Shown in pieces: positions 47,208 through 59,356 of a stretch of 64,000 nt of DNA (the first letter of the stretch is position 1; every line of letters starts with the position of its first letter). Under the pieces are notes generated by a model, which ran no database searches, was not told the DNA's origin, and was given only the letters and a program-made list of their open reading frames with translations. The DNA comes from JAWKWH01 sp965204295 (GTDB taxonomy: Bacteria > Pseudomonadota > Alphaproteobacteria > Rhizobiales > Rhizobiaceae). A program made the position numbers and the translations under genes. The stretch covers positions 1,178,001 to 1,242,000 of the forward strand of contig OZ241973.1 in assembly GCA_965204295.1 (NCBI GenBank). The letters are read 5' to 3'.

Positions 47208-50200
47208 TCGGCTCCCACAAAAACGGTTCCGAACAGCACAGGCGTCGCCCGAATGTCGCCGGTATTTTCGCCTTCCCGTAACTCCATAACGCGCCTGTCA
47301 AAATCAGCGTTCGCGCGTGCAAGTTCGCTCTGCTTCATGATGCGGATCTTCTCATTCGTCGCTTTTGAAAGTTGGTCTTCCAAGGCGCGCGTCCGGGCGC
47401 GATGGCTGACAGTAAGGCTCTGCACCCTGTGTTCGGTGATCTCCTGATTCCGTGCGATGTGGTTCGCTTGCGCGGCCGTCCATTTCGCGTGGTGCGGAGC
47501 ATCCAGATCATCGAATGCACACGAAAGCACCGGGTGGGGCTTGATCGGCTCAACGGCCTTGTGCAACACCTTCATGAGCCCTGCTTCGACGGCGGGATCA
47601 TCGGCTACCGCGACGAGTTCCTCATCGGGTTTTATGCCGAATTTTCTCCATCGGTAGAGCGCAAACCTGTGCTCGCCGGCGGGCAGCCCGTCAGCGGTCT
47701 TTAGGGTGCAATGCATCGCATCGTTGGTCTCCAGGAACCGCGCTGCCTGCCGTATCAATGGGTGCAGCACGGTGAGATGGATGGTTTTCGGGTCATCGGA
47801 CGCCGTCGCCTGGTCAAACGTCACGGCAAGGCTCGGATTGCCGCCTTTGAGCCACTCCTCCCAACCCTTGGAGACAGGGTCCGTGCTGCGTTTCAGTTGC
47901 CTAAAATCTCCGAGTAGCGCGTTGCGCGCCTCGTGGCCCAAACGCAGCGTCTTGAGCGGCTTTTCTCCGAGCAGATGATCGGTGTCCGATCCCGTCCGCG
48001 CCTTCAGATAGATTGCCACGCATTGCTGGATGGCGGCGGGCGATAGCCACTCGCTTTCGGCATCCTCAATGTCCTCTCGCCACGATACCTTCGGTACGTT
48101 GAGGCCGAACAGTTCTGATTCTTTCTCTTCGAGTTCCTGTTCTTCCCGAATGCGGCGGATGCCGTTATCTGAAAGTTGCTGAAGCCTTGTCGACCGCTCT
48201 TCGTCGGTCAGAACGAAGCTCTCGGCGATGTCGTGGATTTCCTGTGTGATCTGACCAAGGATCTCTTCACTTCCGCCAACCGCATGCTGGAACACGCCGA
48301 TCCGCATCAGACAACGTTGATAGATGTCCGCGTCAACCGTGCCCGGCGTGATAAGATTTACAATGCTGACTGCCTCGCTCTTCTGGCCATAGCGGTCGAT
48401 GCGACCGATGCGTTGTTCGATGCGCATCGGATTCCACGGTAGATCATAGTTGACGAGGAAGTCGCAGAACTGGAAGTCGAGGCCCTCGCAGCCGACCTCG
48501 GAGGACAAAAGGATGTCGAGCGCATTCGGGCGGTCCTTCGGAAGCGAGAACCGCCTGCGTAATGTTGCGCGTTCGTCATCGGGAACATCGCCGTGGATCA
48601 GTCCGTATCGTAGGCCAGCCACTTCGGTGTGGCGGGCAATATATGCGAGCGTGTGTCGGAAAGTGCTGAACACAAGCGCCTTGTTGTTCTCCAGCTTCGT
48701 CTTGTCTTTCAGTGTACGAATGAAGGCGTCGAACTTCGGATCGGTCGGATCGAGATGCTCGGCTCGCGCGATGAGCCCCTCAATCTCTAACCTAATACCT
48801 TCCACAAAACTCAGATCGACTTCGTCCGCGCTATCGGCGGACTCGATGAGTTCGAGCTGATCAAGCTTACGGTTCAGAATATCGGACAATAACGGCGCAA
48901 GCCCGTAGAGACAGCTCGCCGCCTGTCTGCGAATGGTCGTCATCATAAACTTGACGTTCTGCCGGCCTTGGCAGCGCGCAAGGATGCGGGCAACTATGTT
49001 CAGAAGATCATCATGAAGCGCTTTCTGTTCGTCGGTGAACTCGACGGTGAGCGTCTGCGGTTTCCTTGTGGTGAACTCACCGATGTCGCGTCGGCGCGTC
49101 CGATTGATGATCGAACTGAAGGTGTAGAGCTCCTCCAGCGTCCTCGTCAGAATGACACGCTCCTCATCGGGGAGTTCTGCTTCTTCTTGCAGTTTGTCAA
49201 AAGCCGCTTGGAACGTTGGTCCCTCGCGCAGGAACAGCCGTCCCCATTCGGTCCGGGCCGCTTTCTGAAGCTGGGCGGCGGCCTCTTCCTGCCAGACCGG
49301 TCCCTTCTCATGACACAGCCTGACAGCCGCGTTGATGAAACGGTTCGGCTCCGCCATCTGCTCGAAGCTGTTGCGGTCGATCACAAGATCGGGACGAAGA
49401 ACATTGAGCAGTGTGAAAAGGTCATTGCTGCCGAGCTGAACAGGCGTTGCGGTCATCAGCAGAACAGCACGTGCGTTGTCGCAGAAGTATCGGACTCCTT
49501 GGTGGAGAAAGGTGTTCGAGTTTCGGATATGGTGCGCCTCATCAACGATCACGAGGTCGAATGATGGCGCTGGGTCGAGCGCGAGCAGACCGCAGCCCTT
49601 GCGTCTCTTGTTCTTTTCCGATCCGAAGATCAACTCGGAGTCGAACAATGAAAAGGATAAGATCGCCTTTTCATATTGCTCCGGCCACTCGCCCTCCAGG
49701 TGGGTCTCGTGGAGGCAATGACGAAGCAGCGCTCCGTCGAGATGGGTGAAACTCTCGTCAAAGCGCTTCATTTCGGCCTGCCACTTGCGCCCGGCGACCA
49801 GCGCCCTCGGGCAAATGACGAGCACGGATGAGATGTCCATTCGGGCACGAAGCTCCTTCAGGATCAGACCGGCCTCTATGGTCTTACCAACACCGACCCC
49901 GTCCGCGATGAGCAACCGGGGACGATCGGAGCGTATCAGTTTCAGAACAGGCCTGTACTGACAGGGCACGAAGTTGACGCGACCCGACCGAAGCGAAAAC
50001 AGATTCGCAGTTGAGGGTGACAGAAGATGAAGTGCTGTCAGCCGTGCCCGGAACTCATCAGTGGGTATTGATGGTCTCTCAGCAGTGCCAATACCGACGG
50101 CCTGCAGCTGGCTTTCGTAGTAGGTGGCCTTTGCACTATCTTGGAAGACACGATATCTGACTTCCGGGCCTTCGGTGATCACCTCGAGCACAGGAAGCTT

Positions 50201-50761
50201 GATATTCCTGTCGGAGCGAAGAGTGACGACGTCACCGATCTTGAAGAGATGTATTGGAGCTTTGCTCGTTGACTCAATTTCGCCCGTGGCGGCCTCTGTC
50301 TGAAATGGTGTTGTGACGCCTGCGCTGTCCGTCATGCTGGCGAGTGCTGCGTCCCTGGCCGCCTGAACGGCGTTTACAGACCTCTCATTGGCGTCGATCA
50401 GCGCCAACAGCCGTCCCAAAGTTTCAGCATCACGATAGACTTCGCTTGCCGGTGTTTCTTCCGCGGCCATATGCGCCCACCTATTGCGGACGGTTTGTAG
50501 CTCCTTAACCCAATTCCTTGCTTCGCGCGGAAGAGTGATTTTTTTTGAAAGGTCATACCAGTTCTGGTCCAGGATACGCAGGAGCGCGGCGAAATCGAGC
50601 TCTCTCAACACAGTGATCTTCTTCTCGCCGACAACTCTCTGTTGCTGAAAGCTCAAGCGCTCGACAACATGTTCTTGCCACCATTGGTCCGATAGCTCAG
50701 GGAGCTTTTCTTGCAGAAAGTTCGCGAGATCGGAGGTCGCCATTTTCAGTTCGTGATGCAC
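47204..50761 (-). CDS. SNF2-family helicase with N-terminal HEPN/Swt1-like domain
   Basis: An 1185-residue protein, apparently intact. Residues about 10-120 resemble a Swt1/HEPN-type domain (WWQEHVVERLSFQQQRVVGE, RNWVKELQTVRNRWAHMAAE with R-x4-H). The helicase follows: IADGVGVGKTIEAGLILKEL (motif I), FDLVIVDEAHHIRNSNTFLH (DEAH, motif II), VLLMTATPVQLGSNDLFTLL (motif III), and the second RecA domain with ALVFSTFRHTLAYIARH, LSSEVGCEGLDFQFCDFLVN and RIEQRIGRIDRYGQK (motif VI). This is the RapA/DrmD-like branch of SNF2 proteins. With the coupled sacsin-like ATPase and a DNA methylase scrap it looks like an anti-phage DNA-surveillance system. An ATG at 50743 is an alternative start. Confidence 0.85.
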   Translation of the reverse strand: MHHELKMATSDLANFLQEKLPELSDQWWQEHVVERLSFQQQRVVGEKKITVLRELDFAALLRILDQNWYDLSKKITLPREARNWVKELQTVRNRWAHMAAEETPASEVYRDAETLGRLLALIDANERSVNAVQAARDAALASMTDSAGVTTPFQTEAATGEIESTSKAPIHLFKIGDVVTLRSDRNIKLPVLEVITEGPEVRYRVFQDSAKATYYESQLQAVGIGTAERPSIPTDEFRARLTALHLLSPSTANLFSLRSGRVNFVPCQYRPVLKLIRSDRPRLLIADGVGVGKTIEAGLILKELRARMDISSVLVICPRALVAGRKWQAEMKRFDESFTHLDGALLRHCLHETHLEGEWPEQYEKAILSFSLFDSELIFGSEKNKRRKGCGLLALDPAPSFDLVIVDEAHHIRNSNTFLHQGVRYFCDNARAVLLMTATPVQLGSNDLFTLLNVLRPDLVIDRNSFEQMAEPNRFINAAVRLCHEKGPVWQEEAAAQLQKAARTEWGRLFLREGPTFQAAFDKLQEEAELPDEERVILTRTLEELYTFSSIINRTRRRDIGEFTTRKPQTLTVEFTDEQKALHDDLLNIVARILARCQGRQNVKFMMTTIRRQAASCLYGLAPLLSDILNRKLDQLELIESADSADEVDLSFVEGIRLEIEGLIARAEHLDPTDPKFDAFIRTLKDKTKLENNKALVFSTFRHTLAYIARHTEVAGLRYGLIHGDVPDDERATLRRRFSLPKDRPNALDILLSSEVGCEGLDFQFCDFLVNYDLPWNPMRIEQRIGRIDRYGQKSEAVSIVNLITPGTVDADIYQRCLMRIGVFQHAVGGSEEILGQITQEIHDIAESFVLTDEERSTRLQQLSDNGIRRIREEQELEEKESELFGLNVPKVSWREDIEDAESEWLSPAAIQQCVAIYLKARTGSDTDHLLGEKPLKTLRLGHEARNALLGDFRQLKRSTDPVSKGWEEWLKGGNPSLAVTFDQATASDDPKTIHLTVLHPLIRQAARFLETNDAMHCTLKTADGLPAGEHRFALYRWRKFGIKPDEELVAVADDPAVEAGLMKVLHKAVEPIKPHPVLSCAFDDLDAPHHAKWTAAQANHIARNQEITEHRVQSLTVSHRARTRALEDQLSKATNEKIRIMKQSELARANADFDRRVMELREGENTGDIRATPVLFGTVFVGAE

Positions 50762-50819
50762 TTGGATGTTTCCAAAGGCTTTGGTTCAAAAGGGTTCAAT
50801 GGAAATTTCGGCGTCCGCG

Positions 50820-51240
50820 AAGTTCTCCACTAAATCGACCGGGTGGCCAATGCAACCTCGCCTCCGACTTTCTGCCCGCTTGAGGCCGGTATGCCATATT
50901 CGGATGGCGGTTCTTCATTGACGCTCCTCACTCCAGCAGGTCTCTGACGGCATGCGCCGTCTGCATTAGCAGAGCAGAGTCCAGCCTCGCGGCTTTGCAG
51001 AACCTGGGCCGCGTGTCGTCGGAACGGAATTCGGATATGCTTTTGTGACGACCGCTCTTCGACCCGCGCCTCCGACAAAACCGATCCGGGCGGGACCGGA
51101 ATGAACACATGGACATGATCGCGGGCCGGCATTCCGTGCACGATATGAACACCCGGTTCGCAACAGGTCTGATGCGTGGTCTCATGCACGCGCAATCGAA
51201 TGCCCCGCGCAATGTTTCATGGCGATATTTCATCGTTCAA
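50820..51240 (-). mobile_element. IS200/IS605-family TnpA remnant
   Basis: The minus strand starts MKYRHETLRGAFDCAC and, in another frame, reads GVHIVHGMPARDHVHVFIPV, which matches the Y1-transposase H-x-H motif (D-H-V-H). The catalytic-Tyr region is not recognisable and frames change twice, so it is a decayed scrap. It lies immediately upstream of the helicase gene. Confidence 0.6.
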
Positions 51241-51489
51241 ACAACGTGATGCAGAAGGTGATATGTGGTATGGTCGGCTGTGGAACAGGTCATGAGAGGT
51301 CTCGCGGCCTTGAAACTTCACCCAAAGTCGATTTCAATATACGGCGGCTTCGTTATTCCCACGCCGAAGCGGGCCGGCCCGAAGCCGGTGACTTAAATCC
51401 GGCAGATGGAAAGTCAAATCAGCGTCAGGTAAGTTCGCGGCCCTGTCACTGGCGATATGGACACCTATAAAAAACGATGCATTTCACGT
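51241..51489. other. Region between IS200 and IS5 scraps
   Basis: No gene is recognised. The sequence carries only short frames. Confidence 0.3.
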
Positions 51490-51720
51490 GGCAATGTGAT
51501 TCACTGGTTTCAGGAGATTCTGGCGATGCATGAGCTTGGGCTGTTCGATTTTGCGGATCATCTTGAGCGCCTGTTGCAGACCGGCGATCTTTTTGAGGCA
51601 TTGGACCGGTACGTCGATTTCGAGGTTCTTCGTCCGGTTCCGACCGGGGCGCCCGGGTATGGAGTTAGCCCGAAGGGCCGGCGCCCGCCCCGCGACCCGG
51701 TGTCGATGTTCGAGTTTCCC
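51490..51720 (+). mobile_element. IS5-family transposase N-terminal scrap
   Basis: The plus strand reads LGLFDFADHLERLLQTGDLF, EALDRYVDFEVLRPV and GRRPPRDPVSMFEF. This is the N-terminal pattern of IS5-type transposases (L-x-x-L-V-D-F-E-x-F-R-P and R-P-P-x-D-P-V-x-M-F). The rest of the gene is missing; the frame runs on to 52068 as unrelated sequence. It is a relative of, but not identical to, the element at 2451-3116. Confidence 0.6.
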
Positions 51721-52092
51721 GTTCCGTTGGACGACGCAAAGCGCGCCGACCCCGAAGCGCTCACGAAATCCGGTTCGATGGCTGGATCGGGGGGAACCCT
51801 CGACGACATCTGGGAGGTCGTGGACGGTCCACGCGCGGTGAGCGTTGATTTTCCGACCGCCGGACAGTATCCGCAACCGGCGCCAATACATCACCCGATT
51901 GATCGGTTCCGGGTCCGGGAAGAATTCGCGCAGTTCGGGCGGATTGCCCGCGGCAAAGATTTTCCGGGTGTTTCCGCGCCGCCGCCGACGCGTTCGTCTT
52001 TCCACGCGGACGAGAACTTCACCGCTCTGAAACTGGCCTGCCCGAGAGCATCGGCCAACAGGGCTTAACCAGACGCATTTGGGAGGATTTCC
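51721..52092. other. Leader of the glycine module
   Basis: No gene is supported. The open frame here is a continuation of the IS scrap with no family similarity. I looked for a glycine riboswitch ahead of agcS and did not see its conserved core. A GGGAGG ribosome-binding site (52081-52086) precedes the agcS ATG. Confidence 0.35.
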
Positions 52093-53463
52093 ATGGAAGC
52101 GTTAAACAATATAGTCGGACAGATAAACGGGGTTGTCTGGGGTCCCCTGATGCTGGTCCTCATTCTGGGCGTCGGCCTGTTTCTGCAGATCGGGCTGAAA
52201 CTCATGCCGATCCTGAAGCTGGGCACCGGCTTCAGCCTTCTGTTCAAGGGACGCGAAGAACAGGGCGAAGGCCAGATCAGCCCGTTCAACGCCCTGATGA
52301 CGTCGCTCTCGGCCACCATCGGCACGGGCAACATCGCAGGCGTCGCAACGGCCGTCTTCCTTGGCGGCCCGGGCGCGCTGTTCTGGATGTGGATGACGGC
52401 CCTGGTCGGCATGGCGACCAAATACGGCGAGGCCGTCTGCGCGGTGAAATTCCGCGAGACGGATGAGCTGGGCAACTATGTCGGCGGTCCGATGTACTAC
52501 ATCAAGAACGGCCTCAGTTCGAACTGGCACTGGCTGGCCTGGGCGTTTGCGCTGTTCGGCGCGATCGCGGCCTTCGGCATCGGTAACGGCGTACAGGCCA
52601 ACGGCGTGGCGCAGGTTCTGGAAACGAACTTCGGGCTCAACACATCGATCACCGGCGTTGTTCTGATGGTTCTGACCGCGGCCGTGATCCTGGGCGGCAT
52701 CACCCGCATCGGAGCGGTGGCCGGTAAACTGGTTCCGTTCATGGCCGTGGCCTACATCGTCGCCGGTCTTCTGGTTCTGCTGATCAATATCGGCTCGATC
52801 GGCACGGCTCTAAGCCTGGTCTTCACGCACGCCTTCACCCCGTCCGCCGCCGAAGGCGGCTTCGCCGGCGCGGCCGTCTGGGCGGCCATCCGCTTCGGCG
52901 TTGCACGCGGTGTGTTCTCAAACGAAGCCGGTCTCGGTTCGGCCCCGATCGCACACGCCGCCGCCTCGACCAAAGGTCCGGTGAACCAGGGCCTGGTGGC
53001 CATGCTGGGCACCTTCATCGACACGATCATCATCTGCTCGATCACCGGCCTCGCCATCATCGCCTCGGGTGCATGGACCTCGGGTGAATCCGGCGCCGCG
53101 CTGACCAGCCACGCGTTCGAACTGTCGCTGCCGGGCATCGGCGGGTATCTGATCGCGATTGCGCTGTCGATCTTCGCTTTCACCACCATCCTCGGCTGGT
53201 CATTCTACGGTGAGAAATGCGTCGGATTCTTCTTCGGTCACCGGGCGCTGACGCCCTACCGCATCCTGTGGATCGCCATGATCTACTTCGGTGCAACGGC
53301 CGACCTCGGCTTCATCTGGCTGCTGGCGGATACGCTGAACGCGATGATGGCCGTTCCGAACCTGATCGCTCTGGCCCTGCTGAGTCCGATCATCTTCAAA
53401 CTCACCAAGGAGTTCTTCGACTCGGACGGCAAGTCGGAAGAAGCGGGCGAAGCCGCCGGATAA
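52093..53463 (+). CDS. AGCS-family sodium:alanine/glycine symporter
   Basis: A 456-residue inner-membrane carrier with about ten helices. The family landmarks are SLSATIGTGNIAGVATAVFL, GPGALFWMWMTALVGMATKY, RGVFSNEAGLGSAPIAHAAA and ILGWSFYGEKCVGFFFGHRA. It imports alanine or glycine with Na+. It is followed by a universal stress protein gene and gcvTHP, all on the same strand, so glycine is the likely substrate. Third-position usage is smoother and richer in C/G than in the neighbouring genes, and the module is preceded by IS scraps, which hints at transfer. That is an impression, not a computation. Confidence 0.94.
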   Translation: MEALNNIVGQINGVVWGPLMLVLILGVGLFLQIGLKLMPILKLGTGFSLLFKGREEQGEGQISPFNALMTSLSATIGTGNIAGVATAVFLGGPGALFWMWMTALVGMATKYGEAVCAVKFRETDELGNYVGGPMYYIKNGLSSNWHWLAWAFALFGAIAAFGIGNGVQANGVAQVLETNFGLNTSITGVVLMVLTAAVILGGITRIGAVAGKLVPFMAVAYIVAGLLVLLINIGSIGTALSLVFTHAFTPSAAEGGFAGAAVWAAIRFGVARGVFSNEAGLGSAPIAHAAASTKGPVNQGLVAMLGTFIDTIIICSITGLAIIASGAWTSGESGAALTSHAFELSLPGIGGYLIAIALSIFAFTTILGWSFYGEKCVGFFFGHRALTPYRILWIAMIYFGATADLGFIWLLADTLNAMMAVPNLIALALLSPIIFKLTKEFFDSDGKSEEAGEAAG

Positions 53464-53532
53464 TCATCAGGCGGAGGCCGTGGCGGCCCCCGCCCTCAAA
53501 ATGAGCACTCCACATTTGTGAGGAGAGAAAAG

Positions 53533-53946
53533 ATGGTGACAAAAATCCTGCTCCCGATCGATCACACCGACGAGCGTTCCTGGAAAAAGGCGCTGTCGGT
53601 TGCGATGGATCAAGCCAAATTCTATGGAGCCGATCTGCATGTCGTGTCGGTCATTCCCGACATCATTCTGCTGCCGAACCTGCCGGCAAACTACGGCGCC
53701 GGCGCCAGAGATTATGTCGCGGGCGCAATCAAGGAGATACTGGACCGCGGCGGCGCATCCGACCTGCCCATCCATATCGAACAGGGCAGCGTCCATCGCG
53801 AGATTCTGAAGCTCGCGCACCGCGAGGGCTTCGACATGATCGTGATGGCCTCGGCCAAGGGCGATTTTCCCAACTACGAGATCGGCCCGAACCTCGCCCG
53901 GGTCGTGCGCAACGCACATTGCACCGTCATGGTCATTCGCGACTGA
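53533..53946 (+). CDS. Universal stress protein (UspA family)
   Basis: A 137-residue single-domain USP: MVTKILLPIDHTDERSWKKA at the start, VVSVIPDIILLPNLPANYG, then REGFDMIVMASAKGDFPN and the ATP-binding-like end GPNLARVVRNAHCTVMVIRD. The loop normally reading G-S/H-G-x-G-x-x-x-x-G-S is altered (ASAKGDFPNYEIGPN). I chose ATG 53533 over the GTG at 53518, because the latter overlaps the GAGGAGAG ribosome-binding region. It lies between agcS and gcvT. USP genes accompany transporters in several families and may tune them. Confidence 0.88.
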   Translation: MVTKILLPIDHTDERSWKKALSVAMDQAKFYGADLHVVSVIPDIILLPNLPANYGAGARDYVAGAIKEILDRGGASDLPIHIEQGSVHREILKLAHREGFDMIVMASAKGDFPNYEIGPNLARVVRNAHCTVMVIRD

Positions 53947-53968
53947 GTAGCCAGGAAAGGCAAATGAG

Positions 53969-55066
53969 ATGAATTACACTGCGAAACGGACCCCGCTCCA
54001 CGACCTGCATGTCGAATTTGGCGGCAAGATGGTTGAATTCGCCGGCTGGGAAATGCCCGTCCAATATCCCATGGGGATCATGGGCGAGCATAATCACTGT
54101 CGCGAAAAAGCCGCCCTGTTCGACGTCTCGCATATGGGTCAGGTGATCCTGACAGGCGAGAATGTGGGCGAAAGGCTCGAGGCGCTCTGCCCGCAGGCCT
54201 ATGCAACCCTGCCCGAGGGCAAGGCCCGTTACGGCTTCTTCACCAATGAAGACGGCGGGATCATGGACGATCTGATCGTGTCGAACGCGGGCGATCACTA
54301 CTTCGTCGTGGTCAACGCCGCGCTGCGCCATCAGGACATTCCGCACATGCGAGCCAATCTGGACGGCGTCGAGGTGACCGAAATATTCGACCGCGCCCTG
54401 GTGGCCGTGCAGGGCCCCAAGGCAGAGGATGTGGTCGGTGATCTTTGCCCTGCCGCGCGCGATCTGAAGTTCATGGAAACCGCCGTGGCTGCGATCAAAG
54501 GTATCGAATGCCGCGTCTCGCGCCTGGGCTACACCGGCGAGGACGGCTACGAGATATCGATCCCCGAAGACAAGGCCATCGAACTCACCCGCGCCTTCCT
54601 GGCCCATGACGACTGTGCACCGGCCGGTCTTGGCGCACGCGACTCGCTGCGCCTGGAGGCGGGGCTTTGCCTCTATGGCAACGACATCGATCAATCCACG
54701 TCACCGGTTGAGGCATCGCTTGGCTGGGCCATGCAGAAACGCCGCAAGGAAGAAGGCGGGTTCCCCGGCGCGGCGCGGATACGGAAAGAGCTGGCCGAAG
54801 GGGCTGCGCGCAAACTGGTCGGCATCCGGCCCGAAGGCCGCGCCCCGGCGCGTCAGGGCGTCGAAATCCAATGCGCCGAAGGCAACGCCATCGGGACCAT
54901 CACTTCAGGCTGCTTCGGCCCGACCGTCAGCGGCCCCGTCGCCATGGGCTACGTCTCGGCCGGCCACGCTGAGCCGGGCGAGCGCATCAACCTCATCATC
55001 CGCGGCAAGGCGCAACCGGCGGACATCGTCGCACTGCCCTTCGTCACACAGAATTACAAACGCTAA
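53969..55066 (+). CDS. gcvT: Glycine cleavage system aminomethyltransferase (T protein)
   Basis: Transfers the methylene group from aminomethyl-lipoyl-GcvH to tetrahydrofolate, releasing ammonia. The 365-residue protein shows KRTPLHDLHVEFGGKMVEFA, GWEMPVQYPMGIMGEHNHCR, ALFDVSHMGQ, RLGYTGEDGYEISIPED and GLGARDSLRLEAGLCLYGND. First enzyme gene of gcvT-gcvH-gcvP. AGAGGCAAATGAG-like spacing upstream is ordinary. Confidence 0.96.
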   Translation: MNYTAKRTPLHDLHVEFGGKMVEFAGWEMPVQYPMGIMGEHNHCREKAALFDVSHMGQVILTGENVGERLEALCPQAYATLPEGKARYGFFTNEDGGIMDDLIVSNAGDHYFVVVNAALRHQDIPHMRANLDGVEVTEIFDRALVAVQGPKAEDVVGDLCPAARDLKFMETAVAAIKGIECRVSRLGYTGEDGYEISIPEDKAIELTRAFLAHDDCAPAGLGARDSLRLEAGLCLYGNDIDQSTSPVEASLGWAMQKRRKEEGGFPGAARIRKELAEGAARKLVGIRPEGRAPARQGVEIQCAEGNAIGTITSGCFGPTVSGPVAMGYVSAGHAEPGERINLIIRGKAQPADIVALPFVTQNYKR

Positions 55067-55082
55067 CACATGGAAAGAACCA

Positions 55083-55448
55083 ATGGCTACATACTACTCG
55101 GAAGAACATGAATGGGTCGCCGTCGAGGCCGACATCGCAACGGTCGGCATCACGCAGCACGCCGCGGATCAACTGGGCGACATCGTTTTCGTCGAGTTGA
55201 AGGAGGCGGGCGACGAATTCGGCAAGGGCGACGAGATCGGCGTTATCGAGTCGGTCAAGGCGGCCTCCGAAATCTACGCGCCCGTCAATGGCGAAGTGAT
55301 CGAGGCCAATGAAGCGCTGGCCGACAATCCCGGCGCCCTGAATGAAAGCCCCGAAGGCGACGCCTGGATTTACAAGATCAAGCTCGCCGATACCTCGCAA
55401 CTCGACGATCTGATGGACCTCGACGGCTACAACGTTTTTATCGGCTGA
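55083..55448 (+). CDS. gcvH: Glycine cleavage system H protein
   Basis: The lipoylated carrier of the glycine cleavage complex, 121 residues. The lipoyl-lysine loop is GVIESVKAASEIYAPVNGEV, with the modified Lys near residue 62, preceded by YYSEEHEWVAVEADIATVGI and GDIVFVELKEAGDEFGKGD. It begins 16 bases after gcvT and is followed by a stem-loop and gcvP. Confidence 0.96.
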   Translation: MATYYSEEHEWVAVEADIATVGITQHAADQLGDIVFVELKEAGDEFGKGDEIGVIESVKAASEIYAPVNGEVIEANEALADNPGALNESPEGDAWIYKIKLADTSQLDDLMDLDGYNVFIG

Positions 55449-55457
55449 TCTGATTTC

Positions 55458-55478
55458 CCCGCCGGCCCTTCCGGCGGG
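55458..55478 (+). terminator. GC-rich stem-loop between gcvH and gcvP
   Basis: A perfect 8-bp stem (CCCGCCGG paired with CCGGCGGG) closes a 5-base loop (CCCTT) in the 54-base gap. No run of T follows, so it is more likely to slow RNA decay or attenuate than to terminate fully. Confidence 0.45.
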
Positions 55479-55502
55479 CCCAAACTTCACAAGGAGCGGA
55501 CA

Positions 55503-58361
<2,859 letters not shown>

Positions 58362-58401
58362 ACGGCGTCCGCCCGAATGAGGGTGATCGCGGACTGCGGG
58401 A

Positions 58402-59352
58402 CTATTGGCCGCCCGCCTGTCCCTCTTCGGGATGTTCGACAACGTGCCGGCCGAAATCCGGCGCGTCGATTTCCTGACCGGCTTCGATGATCGAGCGGCG
58501 AATGGCGCGCGTGTGCGTGAACATGTCGAACAGCTTGCCGGCGTCTCCCCAGCGGATGGCCCGCTGCAATGCGGAAAGATCTTCCGAAAACCGGGCCAAC
58601 ATCTCCAGGATTGCGTCACGATTCGACAGGCAGACATCGCGCCACATGGTCGGATCGGAAGCCGCGAGGCGGGTAAAATCGCGGAAACCGGAGGCGGAAT
58701 ACTTGATGACCTCCGATTTGGTCACCGATTCCAGATCATCCGCGGTGCCGACAATGTTGTAAGCGATGATATGCGGCAGATGCGAAACGATGGCCAGCAC
58801 CATATCGTGGTGATCGGCGTCCATTGTGTCGACCGTCGAACCGCAAGCCTCCCAAAATCGGGTGAGCTTCCCGACCGCTTCCGGATCGGAATCGGCGGCA
58901 GGCGTCAAAATGCACCACCGGCCTTCGAAAAGGGAGGCAAACCCGGCGTCGGGGCCGGATTGCTCGGTTCCGGCGATCGGGTGCCCCGGTATGAAATGAA
59001 CGCCATCGGGCACGTGGGGGGCGACATCGCGGACCACGGATCCCTTTGTGGATCCGGCGTCGGTCAGGATCGCGCCCGGTTTCAGGGCCGGCGCAATCCG
59101 TCGCGCGACGGGACCGGAGGCGCCAACCGGCACCGACATGACGACCAGATCGGCATTTTGCGCGCATTCGGCGGCATCGGCGTGATAGCTGCCGCCCAGT
59201 CCGATCTCTTCCGCCCTTTGCAGCGTTGCGGCGCTTCGAGTTGAAATCGCCACATGATCGGCGAGACCTTCCCGCCGGATAATGCGCGCGAGCGAGGAGC
59301 CGACCAGACCAATGCCGACAAGAGCGACTTTTTCGAACAATGGTGAAGACAT
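58402..59352 (-). CDS. Prephenate/arogenate dehydrogenase family protein
   Basis: NAD(P)-dependent oxidative decarboxylase of tyrosine synthesis. The 316-residue protein begins with a Rossmann motif (VALVGIGLVGSSLARII), then LTDAGSTKGSVVRDVAPHV, the His-containing HFIPGHPIAGTEQSGPD, and VLAIVSHLPHIIAYNIVG. The C-terminal helical domain has FRDFTRLAASDPTMWRDVCL. It begins 4 bases after the hisC stop and is probably coupled to it. Prephenate- and arogenate-specific forms cannot be separated by eye. Confidence 0.93.
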   Translation of the reverse strand: MSSPLFEKVALVGIGLVGSSLARIIRREGLADHVAISTRSAATLQRAEEIGLGGSYHADAAECAQNADLVVMSVPVGASGPVARRIAPALKPGAILTDAGSTKGSVVRDVAPHVPDGVHFIPGHPIAGTEQSGPDAGFASLFEGRWCILTPAADSDPEAVGKLTRFWEACGSTVDTMDADHHDMVLAIVSHLPHIIAYNIVGTADDLESVTKSEVIKYSASGFRDFTRLAASDPTMWRDVCLSNRDAILEMLARFSEDLSALQRAIRWGDAGKLFDMFTHTRAIRRSIIEAGQEIDAPDFGRHVVEHPEEGQAGGQ

Positions 59353-59356
59353 CCGA

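Noticed and set aside
44014..50761. Naming the helicase/ATPase locus DISARM, BREX or Druantia
   Set aside because: Only the SNF2 helicase and a methylase scrap overlap with DISARM; the other marker genes are not visible, so no named type is claimed.
51721..52092. Glycine riboswitch ahead of agcS/gcv
   Set aside because: No tandem glycine-aptamer core was recognisable by eye.
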